Positions 45,661-59,349 of a stretch of DNA of 64,000 nucleotides are shown here, piece by piece. This stretch comes from Lepidostoma basale (lineage: Eukaryota; Arthropoda; Insecta; Trichoptera; Lepidostomatidae), in assembly GCA_022606425.2 (NCBI GenBank), contig JAHDVF020001359.1:124001-188000 (forward strand), given 5' to 3'. The translations under genes were made by a program, and so were the position numbers. The notes beneath the pieces are model-generated. The model saw only the letters and a list, made by a program, of their open reading frames with translations, ran no database searches and had not been told where the DNA came from. Each line of letters opens with the position of its first letter. Position 1 is the first letter of the stretch.

Positions 45661-46573
45661 ATATTATACTGCAGAAAATAATAAACTTATGATGCGACAT
45701 ATGATGATACTGTAGGTATATATAATATTGGCTATTGGAAGAACACTGAGAAAGGTCACTTATTTCACAGGTCACAGGCATAAGCCTGTTGCTTACAAAC
45801 TAGACGTTCTACGAGCGGACAAATTGCATGCGGTTTAGGAATCTACGAGTATGTTCCAGGCTGGGGTGATACTGGACGACGTACGTCATTGCACGAAGCG
45901 ATGGCCGTAAACCGCGAGCCTTCATTTTACACTTGTAGCTGGAATGTGTTTGCTAATGGTTATTGCTTTTGTACTTTATGGTTGCTTTTACGCGAGAGTT
46001 AATCCATCAAGTCCAAGTAATTCTGAAACCCACATCTCGAGCATTCGGGGGCCAATCGAGTGGGAGGAAAGTGCTATACTACGCAAGTCTTAACAGTGCA
46101 AGCTCCGCTATCTTCAATCCTGAGTCGCAGTTGGGATACTTATTTACTTCAACATTTTACACCTTACACCTATAATCATCATAAGCTTCGACGGATGTGC
46201 CAATATCATCAGATGCCTAGACCAGACGGTAATTAATAGGCCTCGGATTAATATTCTCTAACCTTATGTTAACTAGATCTTATGTGTGATAAACTATTTA
46301 TTGTACCGCACAATTACATATTTTTATATACTTTCAGGGATATGACTCGGTACATTTTTTACAAGAATTTTGTTTAGACGGGAGAACGACCTCTTGACGT
46401 CAGCCGAGACTATTGATAAGAACGTGTGGATTGCGCAAACATTGATGGCACCGTCCGCATGTTCTTCCTGCGAATGAATGATTTTTATTATTACTTCCTA
46501 CAGTTTTTTCCTGGCTCCTTTTTTTTATTATTACTTCCTATTTTTTCTACAGTCCCCCTTGTCTAATGATTGA

Positions 46574-46815
46574 TTGTATCTCAATAAAGACGAAGATGTA
46601 AATTGTTTTTTTGGAAACAGAATATGGTGTTCGAGGCGATTACAGGACTTATGTCCTGTCATTGGTTGGGTTAAGCGATCGCTTTATGTTAACAACATTC
46701 CCCATTCCGCTCTTCTTACGAACACCACGTCTGACAAATTTTTGAAAGTTGTATATATGCTACTATGTTGCACCATACTCCACATGTTATTAGTTCAATC
46801 TACACTAGCGCCATC
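46574..46815 (+). repeat. Interspersed repeat family D, copy 2
   Basis: Starts TTGTATCTCAATAAAGACG, includes ATGTCCTGTCATTGGTTGG and CGCTTTATGTTAACAACAT, and ends at the CTAGCGCCATC point. Confidence 0.7.
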
Positions 46816-49723
46816 AATCAAGAATAGGTGTAAGCATTAAGCAGAAAACTTTATTAATGCAATGTGAAAGGTTATATTTGCTAGACAACGCCAGGAGAAT
46901 ACCTAATACAATCCCCCTTTTCTCTTGGCCAGGTCAATTGATTTTTCAGTTGGAGAACAAATTCCATAACCGAGGTCAAAACGGCGCCATGCGCCTCCAG
47001 TTTTTCAACCATCGCTGGAATATTGTGAAAATGAACCAAAATGAAATTTAACTCAGTAAAGGTTTTCGGATTGTTTGACATGGGCATAGTTGTCTTCATC
47101 GTCAAAAGGAGAGATCACCGTGCTTAGCGAAGTGAAGCGCTGCTTCGATCCACGCGACGCTTGGGGCATCATCTCCTTGAAAACCGTCAGCTTTCACGAA
47201 TATTTTGTGTCATTTTTTTTTAACAACTGGGTTAAACAACTGAAGTGCACTATTTTAGGATAAAACACCTTCAAACAGTCTCCGGCTTTCAACATATATG
47301 CTGCACTGTCCGATATCAGGGCGATCAAGTGTACGGCAAACACGACCCCTGCTCGCCTGTCCCGCGGCTATCGGGTGGTGGGCCATTAATTACGCCCAAT
47401 CGTCACACAAAAATGCAAAAATTGAACCAGAATTCGACAAATTCTGTTTACTATTTATGAATTACTCATACCTACGATTTGCAGTGTAGGCAAGCACAAA
47501 TACCTCTCGACTAATACCTAATTCATAGAGTACATAATTCACTTGAGATCACAATTGCAGTAATGAAAATATTTCCTAAAGAGAGACAGACCTCTCACAG
47601 CACTCGCAGTATTAAATCGAATATAAAAATATAGGTTTTGCATATAGATTTCGATGAAAATTGATTTATTTGCCGGACCCCTACTTTACATAAATTTAAA
47701 AATATACCCGTATACTCGTATATATGGATTAGTTCGATGTAAAGGAATCCATAGAATTGTTGATTCGGCATTACCTCAACGGGGCTTTCCGTGGAGGAAC
47801 GTCGAAATTGAAAACACAAATATAGAAAAATGGACCTCTCGATCCCAGTGAGAGATAAAACAGATTAACCTTTCGGGTAGGCCAATCAGATGCATATCAA
47901 ACGTACAGCACTCTTTCGCACAACTGCACCTAAAATCGGGAATTCCGATGATAGAAAATTCATTCAGAATTCCCCTACAAACACCCCCAGCCGCTACAAG
48001 CGCCCAAAATGAATCGTTCTTCAGAGGAACAGGAACACAAATCAAGCCGAGCATAAATAAACGAGCCGCCAAATCACGTTTCCAATTCTAAATTCCCATC
48101 AGACATAAGAGGAATACTCACAAGAGTTGAAACTCCATACGCCAAAAGATCCGAGGATAATAATTGTAGTTGCGCGGAACTAATCCCTAACTAAGTAGGT
48201 ACCTACCTAAACTAAGCGTCTAAGGGCGGGGCGCGGCTTGTGTCCAATACTTGTAATAGAGTTTTGACAAGGATAAGGGAAAACCGACGCAAATCAAGCG
48301 GAAACCTTTGTGTCACTTTATGTGGAAGCGCGCGCGCTCCGCAATTTATGAGACTCAATAGCACAATATGTCGCGTGCCGAGAGCTGTGGCCCGGATACT
48401 CGTCGCCCTCGGTGGATGAGATTTATAGTCTTCCGCGTTTAATTAGGTGGGTTGTGAGAATTATGATGCACTTCGTGTAAATGTACAGGCTGAAAGAATT
48501 ACATCAAAATGTCTTCATTGCAGTTGCTTACATCGCCCGTTGAATGACGTGAGATGAGGTACTTGCTATTCTGAATATTCATTAAAAACATTATTGTTTA
48601 GAAAGTTATTGTGAGGGTTCGGGGGTGAAATTCACCGTGAAAGGAGTTACGAAGAATGGCTTAGAGCTTTTTCATTCGGAATTCAATTCCAATATTTCAG
48701 ATATAAAGTCAACAAAAACTTGTATTTACCACATAGGTACACCACGTGACACCCCAACCTGACACTGGAATATAAAAGGCAACTTGTCGGTGCCAAGTGC
48801 GGGCATGTGTGTGTACGTATGGTGTATCGCGATGTGTTCTAGGAACATAGAACTACAAATCAAGTCATTTTTGTAAATAAACTTCCCATCGTGTCGTGAC
48901 CGGCTCAGCGGGAATGCAGATCCGCGAGCATTTAAATAAATATCGGACTTAATTGACCCGAAGCTCGTACGTGTGCCCGCCGTGGATCACAGCGTATTAA
49001 TCATCCGCCGAGAGTATCCGGCGTGAAACATGGCGCTGTCAAATAGTTGGCGATTCGCTAAGAGGCGTTAAACATAATTTAATACGCGCAGTCGGCGGCT
49101 CCACCTCCAGCTCCGGACGATAAATTTGTCCCGCGACTGCGACTTCTCGCGCTCCCCGCCCAACCCGCGCTCCCCAGGCGCGAGGAGTATTAACTAAAGC
49201 CGGCAACACATTTTGCCTGATAGGTATACCTGTTCAGGTAAAAATGTCAACTTAACCGAAACTCAACTACGCGAAGGCGTACACGTAGAGGCAAATCTGT
49301 GATACTCTTCAGTCAACGGTACAGCGCGACTACGGCGTAGGGTGTGTCGTTTCATTTTGAAAAAAAAACGAAATAAAAGTAATGAAAAATGAATGTTAAG
49401 AAGATGCCAATACATTCGCGTCAAGTTAATAAAGGAATTAAATATAGAACCTTAAGATTAACACAAATATTTAAGAATGTATAAAACAACTTTCATAAAC
49501 CTACTATCAATGGTTCCTCAATTAATTCCAAAGCAAGACACTATCACGAGGAAAGCTACATCGCCACACGAACGAATCGATAACTTTAATTTAAATGACA
49601 TTACTTTCCACTGCATAATAAACACAATACGTCATTTTTTTAATTGTCCGTTGAGTACCTGCTTGATCCTAGCTATTTGTTATTATATTATAGATAAAAT
49701 CTACTTTTAATTATGAAATTTAA

Positions 49724-49925
49724 TTGTATCTCAATAGAGACGAAGATGCAAACTGGAAACTGAATATGGATGATCAAGGTGTTTACAGGACTTATGACCC
49801 GTCATTGGTTGGGTTAAGCGCACGCTTTATGTAATTACAACATTCCCCATTCCACCTTTGTTTATGATCATGCATGACAAATTTTTGGAAGTTGTATATA
49901 TGCTCCAAATCTATACTTATCTTCA
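49724..49925 (+). repeat. Interspersed repeat family D, copy 3
   Basis: Starts TTGTATCTCAATAGAGACG and keeps the order of motifs of the 46.6-kb copy, with deletions. The sequence after it (to 50035) repeats an AACGCCATCTATGGAG motif also seen as ATTGGCCATCTATGTAG at 49.94 kb. Confidence 0.7.
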
Positions 49926-50235
49926 CATGTCAGTTTCAATTGGCCATCTATGTAGATTTGATTACACATGTTAATCTTTTTAAGATCAACCTATACAATC
50001 CACCCACTAACGCCATCTATGGAGATTGATTTTTATTTATATTATTGATGATTGAATTAATCATCCACCATGGGTGAAAATCCAGGATTCGTGTACAAGT
50101 ATAAGTATACATTCACAAAAATTACTTTTAATTAGTTTGGTACAGCGAATTTTCCGGAAATTTTGATTACCTCTTATTCTTACTTCGGGTTATTTGTAGG
50201 GGGGAGTTTCCTGCTATTCCATGAATTGACTCCCA

Positions 50236-50375
50236 AAACTAACTAACTAACTATCACGCCGTTTACCCGGAAGAATATGCAGAGAGTATGGACCGCCACA
50301 CTGTTCTATCCTGAGATAACTCTCGCGTCTCTTCTATATTCACACATCGTGACATGCACGTTCGTCGATTGTTTA
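50236..50375 (-). mobile_element. LINE-A 3' fragment
   Basis: AACTAACTAACTATCACGCC then AGAGTATGGACCGCCACAC on plus, the reverse of the 3' end with a TTAG tail. Confidence 0.65.
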
Positions 50376-51011
50376 TATTCTATAAATTGCTAGAGTTCCT
50401 GCTATATAATTCGATAAGTAAATATTTTAAACCTCTATACTGCCTGGGAATAGTTCTCAGGACCTCGTGGTAGGGGTGAGGGGACCAGCAAACCGTTACT
50501 TTAAATTAGAAGACGTGTGATTAAAGTTATCGATTCGTTTTGGTTTGCTTTCGGTCAAATGAACTAACTAACCGAGCGGTGCTGTTGCAGAGGGGACCCA
50601 CTGTGCTGGGAAAATATGTCATTTGTACTTCTACTACAATAATATCCTGAATTCCTCCATTACTTCAAATGTATTCGAAACAGACAATCAATAATTATTT
50701 AACACTATATACCCCACGTTTTATTTATAATCTACAAACCAATTTTTCAATGCCGAAAAATCTTATTTTACGCATTTTAATTGATAAAACATTGTTATAA
50801 GAGCTATTATATTTATTTATTCAATATTTCCAAGCGTTTTATGGTGCATACAATTTAATTAAAAATCTTATTTGCTTTATAAAATTGTTAAATAAGAAAG
50901 TTTAGGGAGAACACCACCAATCTTAAGAAGTAAATTAGCTTTGATTATAATAAATATATTCTAACTACAGTGAGTATTACAACACTTTATTTCACTTAAC
51001 ACAGACATAAC

Positions 51012-51058
51012 CTTTATCAATGTACACAATTTTAAAAAAAATGTGTACATTGATAAAG
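51012..51058. repeat. Perfect hairpin
   Basis: CTTTATCAATGTACACA and its exact complement are separated by an A/T loop of about 13 bp. Confidence 0.75.
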
Positions 51059-52494
51059 TTCATAGTAAGTGTAGTTTATTTATTTAAATATGAATCCAAA
51101 ACACAAAGTGAAGGCGAATACAGAAGAAATAGCTTGGATTTATTAGTTTGTTATAATTGCTGTTATCAAATAAAGTACAGGAAGTAGTAATGTGTAGTAC
51201 AGCTAATGAAATGGTGTAAATGGCAAAGGAAAACAAAAATAGTTGAAAACCCCTGGTGCTCTATCTGCAGCGCACACTCCACGATCACTCGGCACTAAAT
51301 TCGATTACACTTCCCATTGGAGCGGAAGCTTCCGCTGCGAACTTTCCGGGGGCGACGGCACATTCGCATTCCATCGGCTGAGCTCGCGGGTTTCATTAGC
51401 GACCCCGCAACTCCTGGAGCCCCGTTCACTACTTTAAGGGCTTTAGCTCTTTTAACACAACCCGATGATCCTGGACAAAGCTGGATCCGAGTGGGACTAA
51501 CAAAACACGCTCTGAGAACATGCCTTCGTTACATAATATCATACATTTAACATGATTACAGAATTCCATTGCGGCAGAATAGAATACGATGCTTAGCTCC
51601 CTCAATGCTCCCTCCGTCCTGGCGCCCTGCTTCCCTTCAATTGTTTCTCAGATCTCCTCCACATTATCAGTTCTCGGGGCCTCCATTAAACAGCATCCGT
51701 TTTAATCTTTGGATTATGCGGTGACATTTTCACATTTGAGCATAAGTAGTTTAATTTTATATACTCGTATATAAGAACGACTGCTTATGTTTTTTAATAC
51801 TCACTTAAAAAGCCTAATTTTCCCAATTAAAATAAAAAATGTTGATTTTACAATGGATTATAGAAACATGGGGACCTAATCTCTTGAATGATTCTTTAAA
51901 GACTCACTTTTTACCTAAAAAAAATATGTATTTCATAATAATGAAAACGCCCATTTTGTAATATCTTACTCTCGAATGCTTATAAGTTTTATTACATTAT
52001 ATCTTACGGGATTGACATGTTTCGCTTTGCTAAGAGAATATATAATAAAATAAATATTTTATTTCGAGTTGCTCAAGCATCAACATCATTCAAGAATAAA
52101 AAATAAAATATCTAAGATTTTTTTATGAATTAAAACAATGCTTTTTTCACTATCCAAAAGCGTTAAAAACAGCGTTTAAATTCATAGAAAATTCGGCTTT
52201 GTGGAATTACGTAATAATATAATAACGCCTTAAATATATCAAAAATTAGAAATACCTTAAAACTGAAAAAAATCCCGTCCCAGAAGGGTTAAGGCAATGA
52301 TACTCATCCTTAAGGGTTAAGGTATGAGAGTTGATGTAGGCGCACGCCTCTCCGCGGTAATGAGCATTTAAATTAACACCGTTTCCAGGTGACAATTACG
52401 TTAAGGGAGGCGGGATCCGGCGAACATTTCGTCCCCCGAAATTACATTTGTACAATTATTAAAATCCTCGGGAGTTCTTAGTTACATTCTCAGA

Positions 52495-52810
52495 ACCTAG
52501 AGCAAGTGTCTGAGTTTGTGTATTTAGGTAGTGACGTCGAAAGAAGGGTTGGTGCGGGTAACTAAGTGAATGGAACTTTAAAAACTGTTATTGAAAATAA
52601 AAAAAATCAATCAATGAAAACAAAATACGGCTCTTAACAATGGAGTTTTAGTGCCAACCCTGATGTATGGAAGTGAAGCATGGAACTGGCAGAAGAGAAC
52701 AGAATAAATGCGATGGAGATGTAATCTCTTAGAATTATGTGTGGTAAAACGATGTACGACAGAATTTCAAATGCTGATATAAGGAATGCACATTTAAATA
52801 TCAAATTATG
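52495..52810 (+). mobile_element. LINE-A fragment (5' part of the usual truncated region)
   Basis: TCTGAGTTTGTGTATTTAGG (SEFVYLG), GAAAGAAGGGTTGGTGCGG (ERRVGAG), CTGATGTATGGAAGTGAAGC (LMYGSEA) and TGTGGTAAAACGATGTACG. Frame-broken. Confidence 0.7.
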
Positions 52811-52925
52811 AAAGGACAGTACGACACAGTGAACATGCCAAGCAGCGCAATACAACACATCTTGTAGTTCTTTGTTACAACATGCTATGTCGCTCCACTT
52901 AATATCATAAACAACGAGAATTTTA

Positions 52926-53065
52926 TAACTATCTAACCATCACGCCGTTTCACCGAAGGGATCGGCAGATCGATGGATCGCCACATTGTTCTATCCGGAC
53001 ATAACTCTCGCGCTTCTTCTACATTCACACAACGTGAAATGCACGCTCATCGAGTTTTAAAAAAA
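52926..53065 (-). mobile_element. LINE-A 3' fragment
   Basis: CTAACCATCACGCCG then ATGGATCGCCACATTG, minus orientation. Confidence 0.65.
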
Positions 53066-53776
53066 ATTAAATAATGGCCACACCAATTGGAAGTGCCAGA
53101 TAAAGAGAGAATATACTACATTGAGGAAGAGGGGATGATATTTTGCGTATTATTATGACTCATCCATCATCCATTTTCACCCCAAAAATGTATTTCGAAT
53201 GCGGCTTAACGCTTGACGCCGTCATTTAATCCTGTATTGTGAAAAAGAACAGTTTATGGCAGCAAGTCCAAGTATCATCATTTTAAATTAAAAAAGGAAA
53301 TAATGTACTCGTATGCCTCACTAGAAATAGAAATGATTGTCCGCGCACTCAAAGGGGATAAACAGCAACGAAAAGAGTTCATCTTACTAAATCTCGAATA
53401 ATTAAATTGACGATGATTTTTTTCAAGCGATTGCTAATTTTTGTAAGCTCAAATGTACTAAGAAATCCATTACCGAGTTGATGGACACTTGTAGTCCCTT
53501 CCACTTAGCTCTAGGACCAGGGGAGGAGTGACGTCACACTTTAATATGTATAAGAGTGTTCCTAAGTGATGTCTCCCCTTACATAACGTAAAATATTCCT
53601 GGGAAAGGAAATTGTCGGTTAACTGCCCCCTTCCCCTCTCCCTGCCGTGGCCCGCTCTAGAATTATAATCATTACGTCGTCAGGTCTTCTTGGTGCTTGT
53701 TTCTAGTTTTGGTGAAGTATCATACATTATTAGCGAATTTATTGTTTCTTGAACAATGATGTAAAACTCCATATTA

Positions 53777-53955
53777 AATAATTAATACGAATGAAAACGT
53801 TCGTTTTCTAGAAGCTTTATTATATTTTATGGGAATGACACGTTTCGCCCTTCTAAGGTATTATCAAATGTCATTTGATAATAATATGTCATTCCCATAA
53901 AATATATTATAATAAAGCTTCTAGAAAACGAACGTTTTCATTCGTATTAATTATT
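53777..53955. mobile_element. Foldback element, family 2, copy 2
   Basis: Ends AATAATTAATACGAATG and complement; arms include CGTTCGTTTTCTAGAAGC and GACACGTTTCGCCC on the left. The right arm lacks the CGCCC segment. Confidence 0.8.
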
Positions 53956-54088
53956 ATTAGCGAAGTTTAAGGTTTAATTACCCATTTTAATACGTCAATA
54001 TGTAATATGTAAAGTTCTGCTGTAAACTGTTCAACGCGAGACTTCTCGATTGTAGGTACATTGGTGTACTGGAATGCAAGACTACAGC

Positions 54089-54455
54089 AACAACAACAAC
54101 AAAACATCACGCCGTAGGCAGAGAGAATGGACCGCCACACTATTCGATCCTGTCACACCTCTCTAGATTCCTCCATATTAACGCAGCAAGTCATTCACGC
54201 AAGTCGATTCTTCCGACTTCTAGCACGGCCGAACTATAAAATTTTATCAATTTGGTAATGCAAAGTTTTCCTCGGTCTTGCATGACTCTGTACTCCATTC
54301 ACACCGTTAACATATACTTTCTTAACCATTATTCCTTCGTTCATTTTATCTAACCAGCGCTGTGATCCTTTCGTTATATTTTTTTCCACTCTGCATTCCT
54401 TCCTTATATCAGCATTTGAAATTCTGTCTTACATCGTTTTACCACGACCCTGCGT
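54089..54455 (-). mobile_element. LINE-A fragment with (GTT)n tail
   Basis: On plus, CAACAACAACAACAAAAC precedes ATCACGCC, so the tail is GTT repeats instead of TTAG. An internal deletion removes the CCCGTGCGGGG segment. The coding part runs to the TGCATTCCTTCCTTATATC point and beyond. Confidence 0.7.
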
Positions 54456-54899
54456 GTGCAAGCCTACAGTGATCGCGAACAAGATTTTGTACCTCTGAAA
54501 AACATAATTAAGTGATGGTGCTTGCGAGAGATTGAAATTGATTGTCCATGAAAACATTTGCTTGAATTTTAGACCAAAAACCATTTCATACATTTTTCAT
54601 ATTTCGTTTTAGTTTTTGAGTTTTTGTAGAGTTTATTAAAATAAGAGTGATCGATTCTGATTTTATCAATAAATGTTATTTTTAGATACAAAAGTTAGGG
54701 CTGTGACTCGGTTGAAGACAGTTTTTTTTAATTTTCAATCTGAAAAATTGGTTTGCAGCAGATCCAATAACATCTTTGCTGCTTCTTGCGTTTGCCCTTT
54801 AGACCTTTTTAATATGGTAGTTTCCTATTGCGTTCCACATATAATAGGTAAACAACAGGTTATTATACCCAATTACTGTATATATTGTTTTAACTAATG

Positions 54900-55016
54900 T
54901 ATGAATGTAGAAGAAGCCCGAGAGGTATGCCAGGACAGAGCATTGTGGCGATCCATCCTCTCTGCCTACCCCTCCGGGGAAATGGCGTGATGGTTAGTTA
55001 GTTAGTTAGTTAGTTG
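54900..55016 (+). mobile_element. LINE-A 3' fragment
   Basis: ATGAATGTAGAAGAAGCCCG (MNVEEAR), then CAGGACAGAGCATTGTGGCG (QDRALWR) and the GGGGAAATGGCGTGATGG end with five TTAG units. It is the mirror of the 38414 tail. Confidence 0.75.
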
Positions 55017-55023
55017 TTTTAAC

Positions 55024-55140
55024 TTATTGATTCTCATGACACGTTATAAGCACCTAACTATTTTTCCGCCATTTTAATTGTCACTTAAATTCTACCAGAC
55101 CAAAAACCACACTGTGTAGCAGTCATAGTTCTGGATAAAT
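55024..55140 (-). repeat. Degenerate copy of the tRNA-related repeat at 62.5 kb
   Basis: TTGATTCTCATGACACGTTA and CCAGACCAAAAACCACACTG on plus parallel TTGATTCCCATGACATGTTA and CCAGACCAAAGACAGAGTG at 62542-62590. Confidence 0.5.
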
Positions 55141-55659
55141 CTGAATAATGTTCTAGTATGTATTTTGGATTTTAAAAATAAAAAATAAATCGCATAGCAA
55201 TATGTAACATAGGTACAATACATATCCAACTCCGGGAAGGGCACTTTCACATCGTGTACAGAAGACTACCTTAGAAGTTGTCTCGTCACAAGCGCTCTTC
55301 AGGAAATGGAACGTTTTCCGGCTCGTAATTAACTTCAGGACCATCACCCCGCTGAGGGCTGAGTACACGTGATACATGTCTAGTCTATTACAGTAGGTTC
55401 CCATTATACAATCTGCTGCGTAGTGATGCATTTAAGATATTGTTTAATATATTATTTAATATTCTCATTCCACGTGAGACGATAGTTTGGGGTCAATGTT
55501 ATCGATCAGAGGATGCGACGAGGTGTGTTATGAAGACGAACGAAAGTTGTTGTTATGATTGCGTCACGTCGCAATCCCCTGTGAAGTGCGCGAGTGCTCG
55601 GTGTACACAGGTAAACATGATCGGATACGGCCAGAGAACTGTCGGACACCGCAGATAAG

Positions 55660-58330
55660 TGTTTAATTAATAAGCAAACGCTCCTCGCTATTGACTTCCT
55701 ACTTCACGCGGAGTGTTCCACGAAGTGTTCTCCGAAAAGAGTTCCCCCGCTTGCCCGACGGACGCCGATCAATCATGGCTCTATCAATATTTAATCTAGC
55801 CGAGAAACACCAATGCAAACTTGTTTTTGGACACGCTAATATTTTATTTTATTGAATTACCTCAATTATTTGCGTCATCATACAGATATGGAACGTAAAT
55901 AAAACTTTAAAACACTCGTAAGAAAAACTCTTAACCGTGAATCCAAAACAAAAGTATTCTTTTGAACAGCGAGGAAGTCATTCATAATATGCTAAAATTA
56001 ATGTTTATAAAATATCTTGTTTTTTAAAACGTTGTTGTCGTTAGGTATATTTTCCATCCATTATCCATCTGATATTGAATAATGTGACAAATGAGTACAA
56101 AGGAATATTCCTAACAGAATAATCCTGACATACAGCGCTGTACTTTAAAATAATGAAAGTTGCTCTTGCCTTAAATAAAAATAATATATGGAGTAGGGGG
56201 GTCGTAAAAGCTTATCACCATAATATACACATTTCCCCGAACACTCACTCCCGTATTTGTTATTGTTATTACACATTGCACGCGCGAATCTTTGTGGACA
56301 TAAAAATGTATCCTTGGAGCCCGGCAATGAGTCACGGTCACGAGGAGTCGCAGTCGGGCCGCTCGATATGTTTATGGGTTGAATGGCGGAATACGTATTG
56401 CCGCGACGCGACGTGGAGTTTGCTGCCGCTGTACAAGGTGCACACCATTTAGTGGTCCTGAATAATATCCTCACATTCATAGTGCTTTTAATAGTTCGCA
56501 GCTCAGATAATTGGTAGCGCATCTCGTATCTGGGCATGAGCCAAAGGAGCTTCTGAAATATTTTAGCTTAAATAGCTATCATACCGATATTTAATAACGA
56601 CATATTACCTGAATTGATTTTGTTCGTTTAGGTTTACACTATAGTCCTTCAAAAGTAGAAGTTTCCTAATTTGTTTTAGAAAATTCGATTTTCGAAAACC
56701 GTTTACAATACAACCTTTGAGACCTGATTCCATGACTTTGAGAAAAGTTTTTTTTTTACAATTAGATTATAGAAAACCAAATTTAAATGTTGCGATTTCC
56801 AGGGGGAAAAGATAAAAATCGCCAGCAATGTAATATACCTATAAAATAGACGTTTTCTGATCCCCCGGTATACGCTTACAAGTAGGGTATGATAAAACTA
56901 CCCCGTATTACCCAAATACGGAGGTGTTGGAGTGAGTCACCCAATCACCCAAATAAAGTCATTATCGACAAGGGTAGATGACAAATTGTTACGACGTGTG
57001 ACGAGAATTTTGAAATCTACAGGAATATTGTGACATTGATAATCAAAAACGATGATTTAGCAAAGTGTAACGAAATCGAAAGCAGACGACGGCGACGGAA
57101 CCATGCTGTGACTGGAATATTCAAATAATCGCTTTTAGTATCTCTTAGTCACACGCTTTAGGTATGTGGAGGAAACCAGTGTCTCTCACTGCCTATACCC
57201 CCAACTCACCAATAAGTAAATCGGAGCAAAAAGTCACAGGGAGCTAAATATTTCTTAGTTCGTCTCCTGAATTTATTTGGCAACTAAACAAACACTTTGA
57301 TGAAAACCGTCGAGGGAACGTTCGGACCATCACTTGACAAGGAACGGGTTGAATCCCCAAGACATTTTAAAGTTTATTAATCTCTATCTCTACAGAGTCG
57401 TTATCTGAAAACTCTAAGCCATTTGTGAGTATTTCTTCTCCTTTTATGACACCCTCGCATCCCTAGCGATCAAAGATCTGGACCTACTCTCAATATGGTC
57501 GACTGGGACACGAGTTTAACCCCAGGGGCACAGTTTTAACCCCCGCCCTTCGGTTCACAATTGTAAAGTGTAGGGAACATCCATCGAGTTGCCATAAAAT
57601 TGATTAGTTTTTTTTATCAATTTAGCGATCAAAATAAACAATGATTATATTGTTAACATATTTCACAAATTTCGACTCAATGTAAATACTTAGTGATTTT
57701 GATTAGAAACACCTGATTTTAAATAAAATAAATAAATATGTACATATTGGTTCGATGTTCAGATATAGAGATTTCGATGCGGACACTGGGAGTCCGTGTA
57801 GAGTGGAGATAGCGAAAATGATAACACATATGCAGTTATTGCCATCTTTCAATTTCTGCGATCTTTAGCTATTAATAGACGACCCTTAGGTGAGATCAGA
57901 CATACTCGTACTTCGGACGCACGCACACCCTAGACCTGTCACGACATCGTATCAATCTGAGGACAATTCGATCAATCTGGAATTGTCTTCTCCACCACAT
58001 CAAGAAATACCCAGAGCCTGTCGGTAGTGCCATCGATAATAGTGAATCAGGAAGACTTAATTTGCTTGTGTATCATAAAGGAATCAATATAGATCTCTGA
58101 CATTTCTGTGGCCAGTGCATGATCAAAACCAAAATATAGTCCACTACGTATAGAAACCACGTTTCGTCCGTAAAAATATTATAGACATACTCAATGCCGG
58201 ATTGCTGAATGGATGCTACTTTTACAAATAACCCGATGACTTAAATTTTAACAATACTTGAATATTATAATAAATACGAGTAGTTATGATACATATTTAT
58301 TATTTCTTGAACAATGATGTAAAATTTCAC
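55660..58330. other. Gene-free stretch
   Basis: Only short open frames without coding signs. No strong repeat seen. Confidence 0.4.
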
Positions 58331-58334
58331 ATTG

Positions 58335-58518
58335 AATAATTGATACGAATGAAAAAGTCAGTTTTCTAGAAGTTTTATTATATTTTATGTGAATGACATG
58401 TTTCGCCCTTCTAAGGCATTATCAAATGTTTGATAATGCCTTAGAAGGGCGAAACATGTCATTCTCATAAAATATAATAAAACTTCTAGAAAACTGACGT
58501 TTTCATTCGTATTAATTA
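58335..58518. mobile_element. Foldback element, family 2, copy 3 (near-perfect)
   Basis: Arms of about 90 bp pair almost completely, with CATTATCAAATG/TTTGATAATG at the centre and almost no loop. The 35 bp left of it match the left flank of the 53.8-kb copy. Confidence 0.85.
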
Positions 58519-59349
58519 GTTATGATACACTTTAAACATAATTTATGTTACAACTCGTTAAAAGATCAGAAAAATGTATTTTTTCCAAGAATTTATCGAT
58601 TCCAACTCTCATGTGCACAGCGCATCCCTACAGAGTTCACATCTCAATAAAACTCGTCTCTGTCCTCCGAACGTGTTAATCTCGCTACTGAATAAAGATG
58701 GTAAATTGAACAATTTAGTTTTTCTCCCAATTCTTATTCCACTCGAGATATGCAGTTCGGGGGGACGCGGCAACTATCGAGGGTGAGGGATGAAAGCGCG
58801 ATCCCCTAAATATAAAGGCTCCCCGATCTGAAGCATTCTGTACTCAACAATGTACATACGCGCATAACTTTTATTTCTTTTCATGTTCCCGCCGATTGAA
58901 TCAGCATTTATAGTCGGACAATTTCTTTGGTGACTTGGACGACTTCGGCTTGTACAATATTTGTACACAAGCAGAACTGCTACGTTCATTGTTTGTTATA
59001 TATAATTATTATTGAGTTAGTTCAAATTACTTTTATTAAAATCGTTTTGATTTTGATGATCCAGAATATCCGGAAAAGACCTTAAGAACGATACTACCTA
59101 ATTAAACAATACGAAAGACTGATTCAGCGAGAGAATTCTGGACAGACGTGGTTATAAAATATTTAGACTTGCACAGATTCTCCCACGACACTATCATAAA
59201 AATCGATAATTCTGCAAGAATTCAATGAATGGTACGATTATTATGTCAATAAAGCGCAGATGCCGGCTGCAAAATGGTTTATCTGGATTTACGTAATCGA
59301 TTAGTTATTTTTTATCCAGCTGTTTTGTTTCTTGATCTAGATAAGCACC

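Noticed and set aside
51243..51550. Two overlapping plus frames in a GC-richer patch
   Set aside because: No motif and no splice signals that link to another exon.
56145..56537. Overlapping frames of 99 and 130 aa on opposite strands
   Set aside because: Neither shows coding composition or a known domain.
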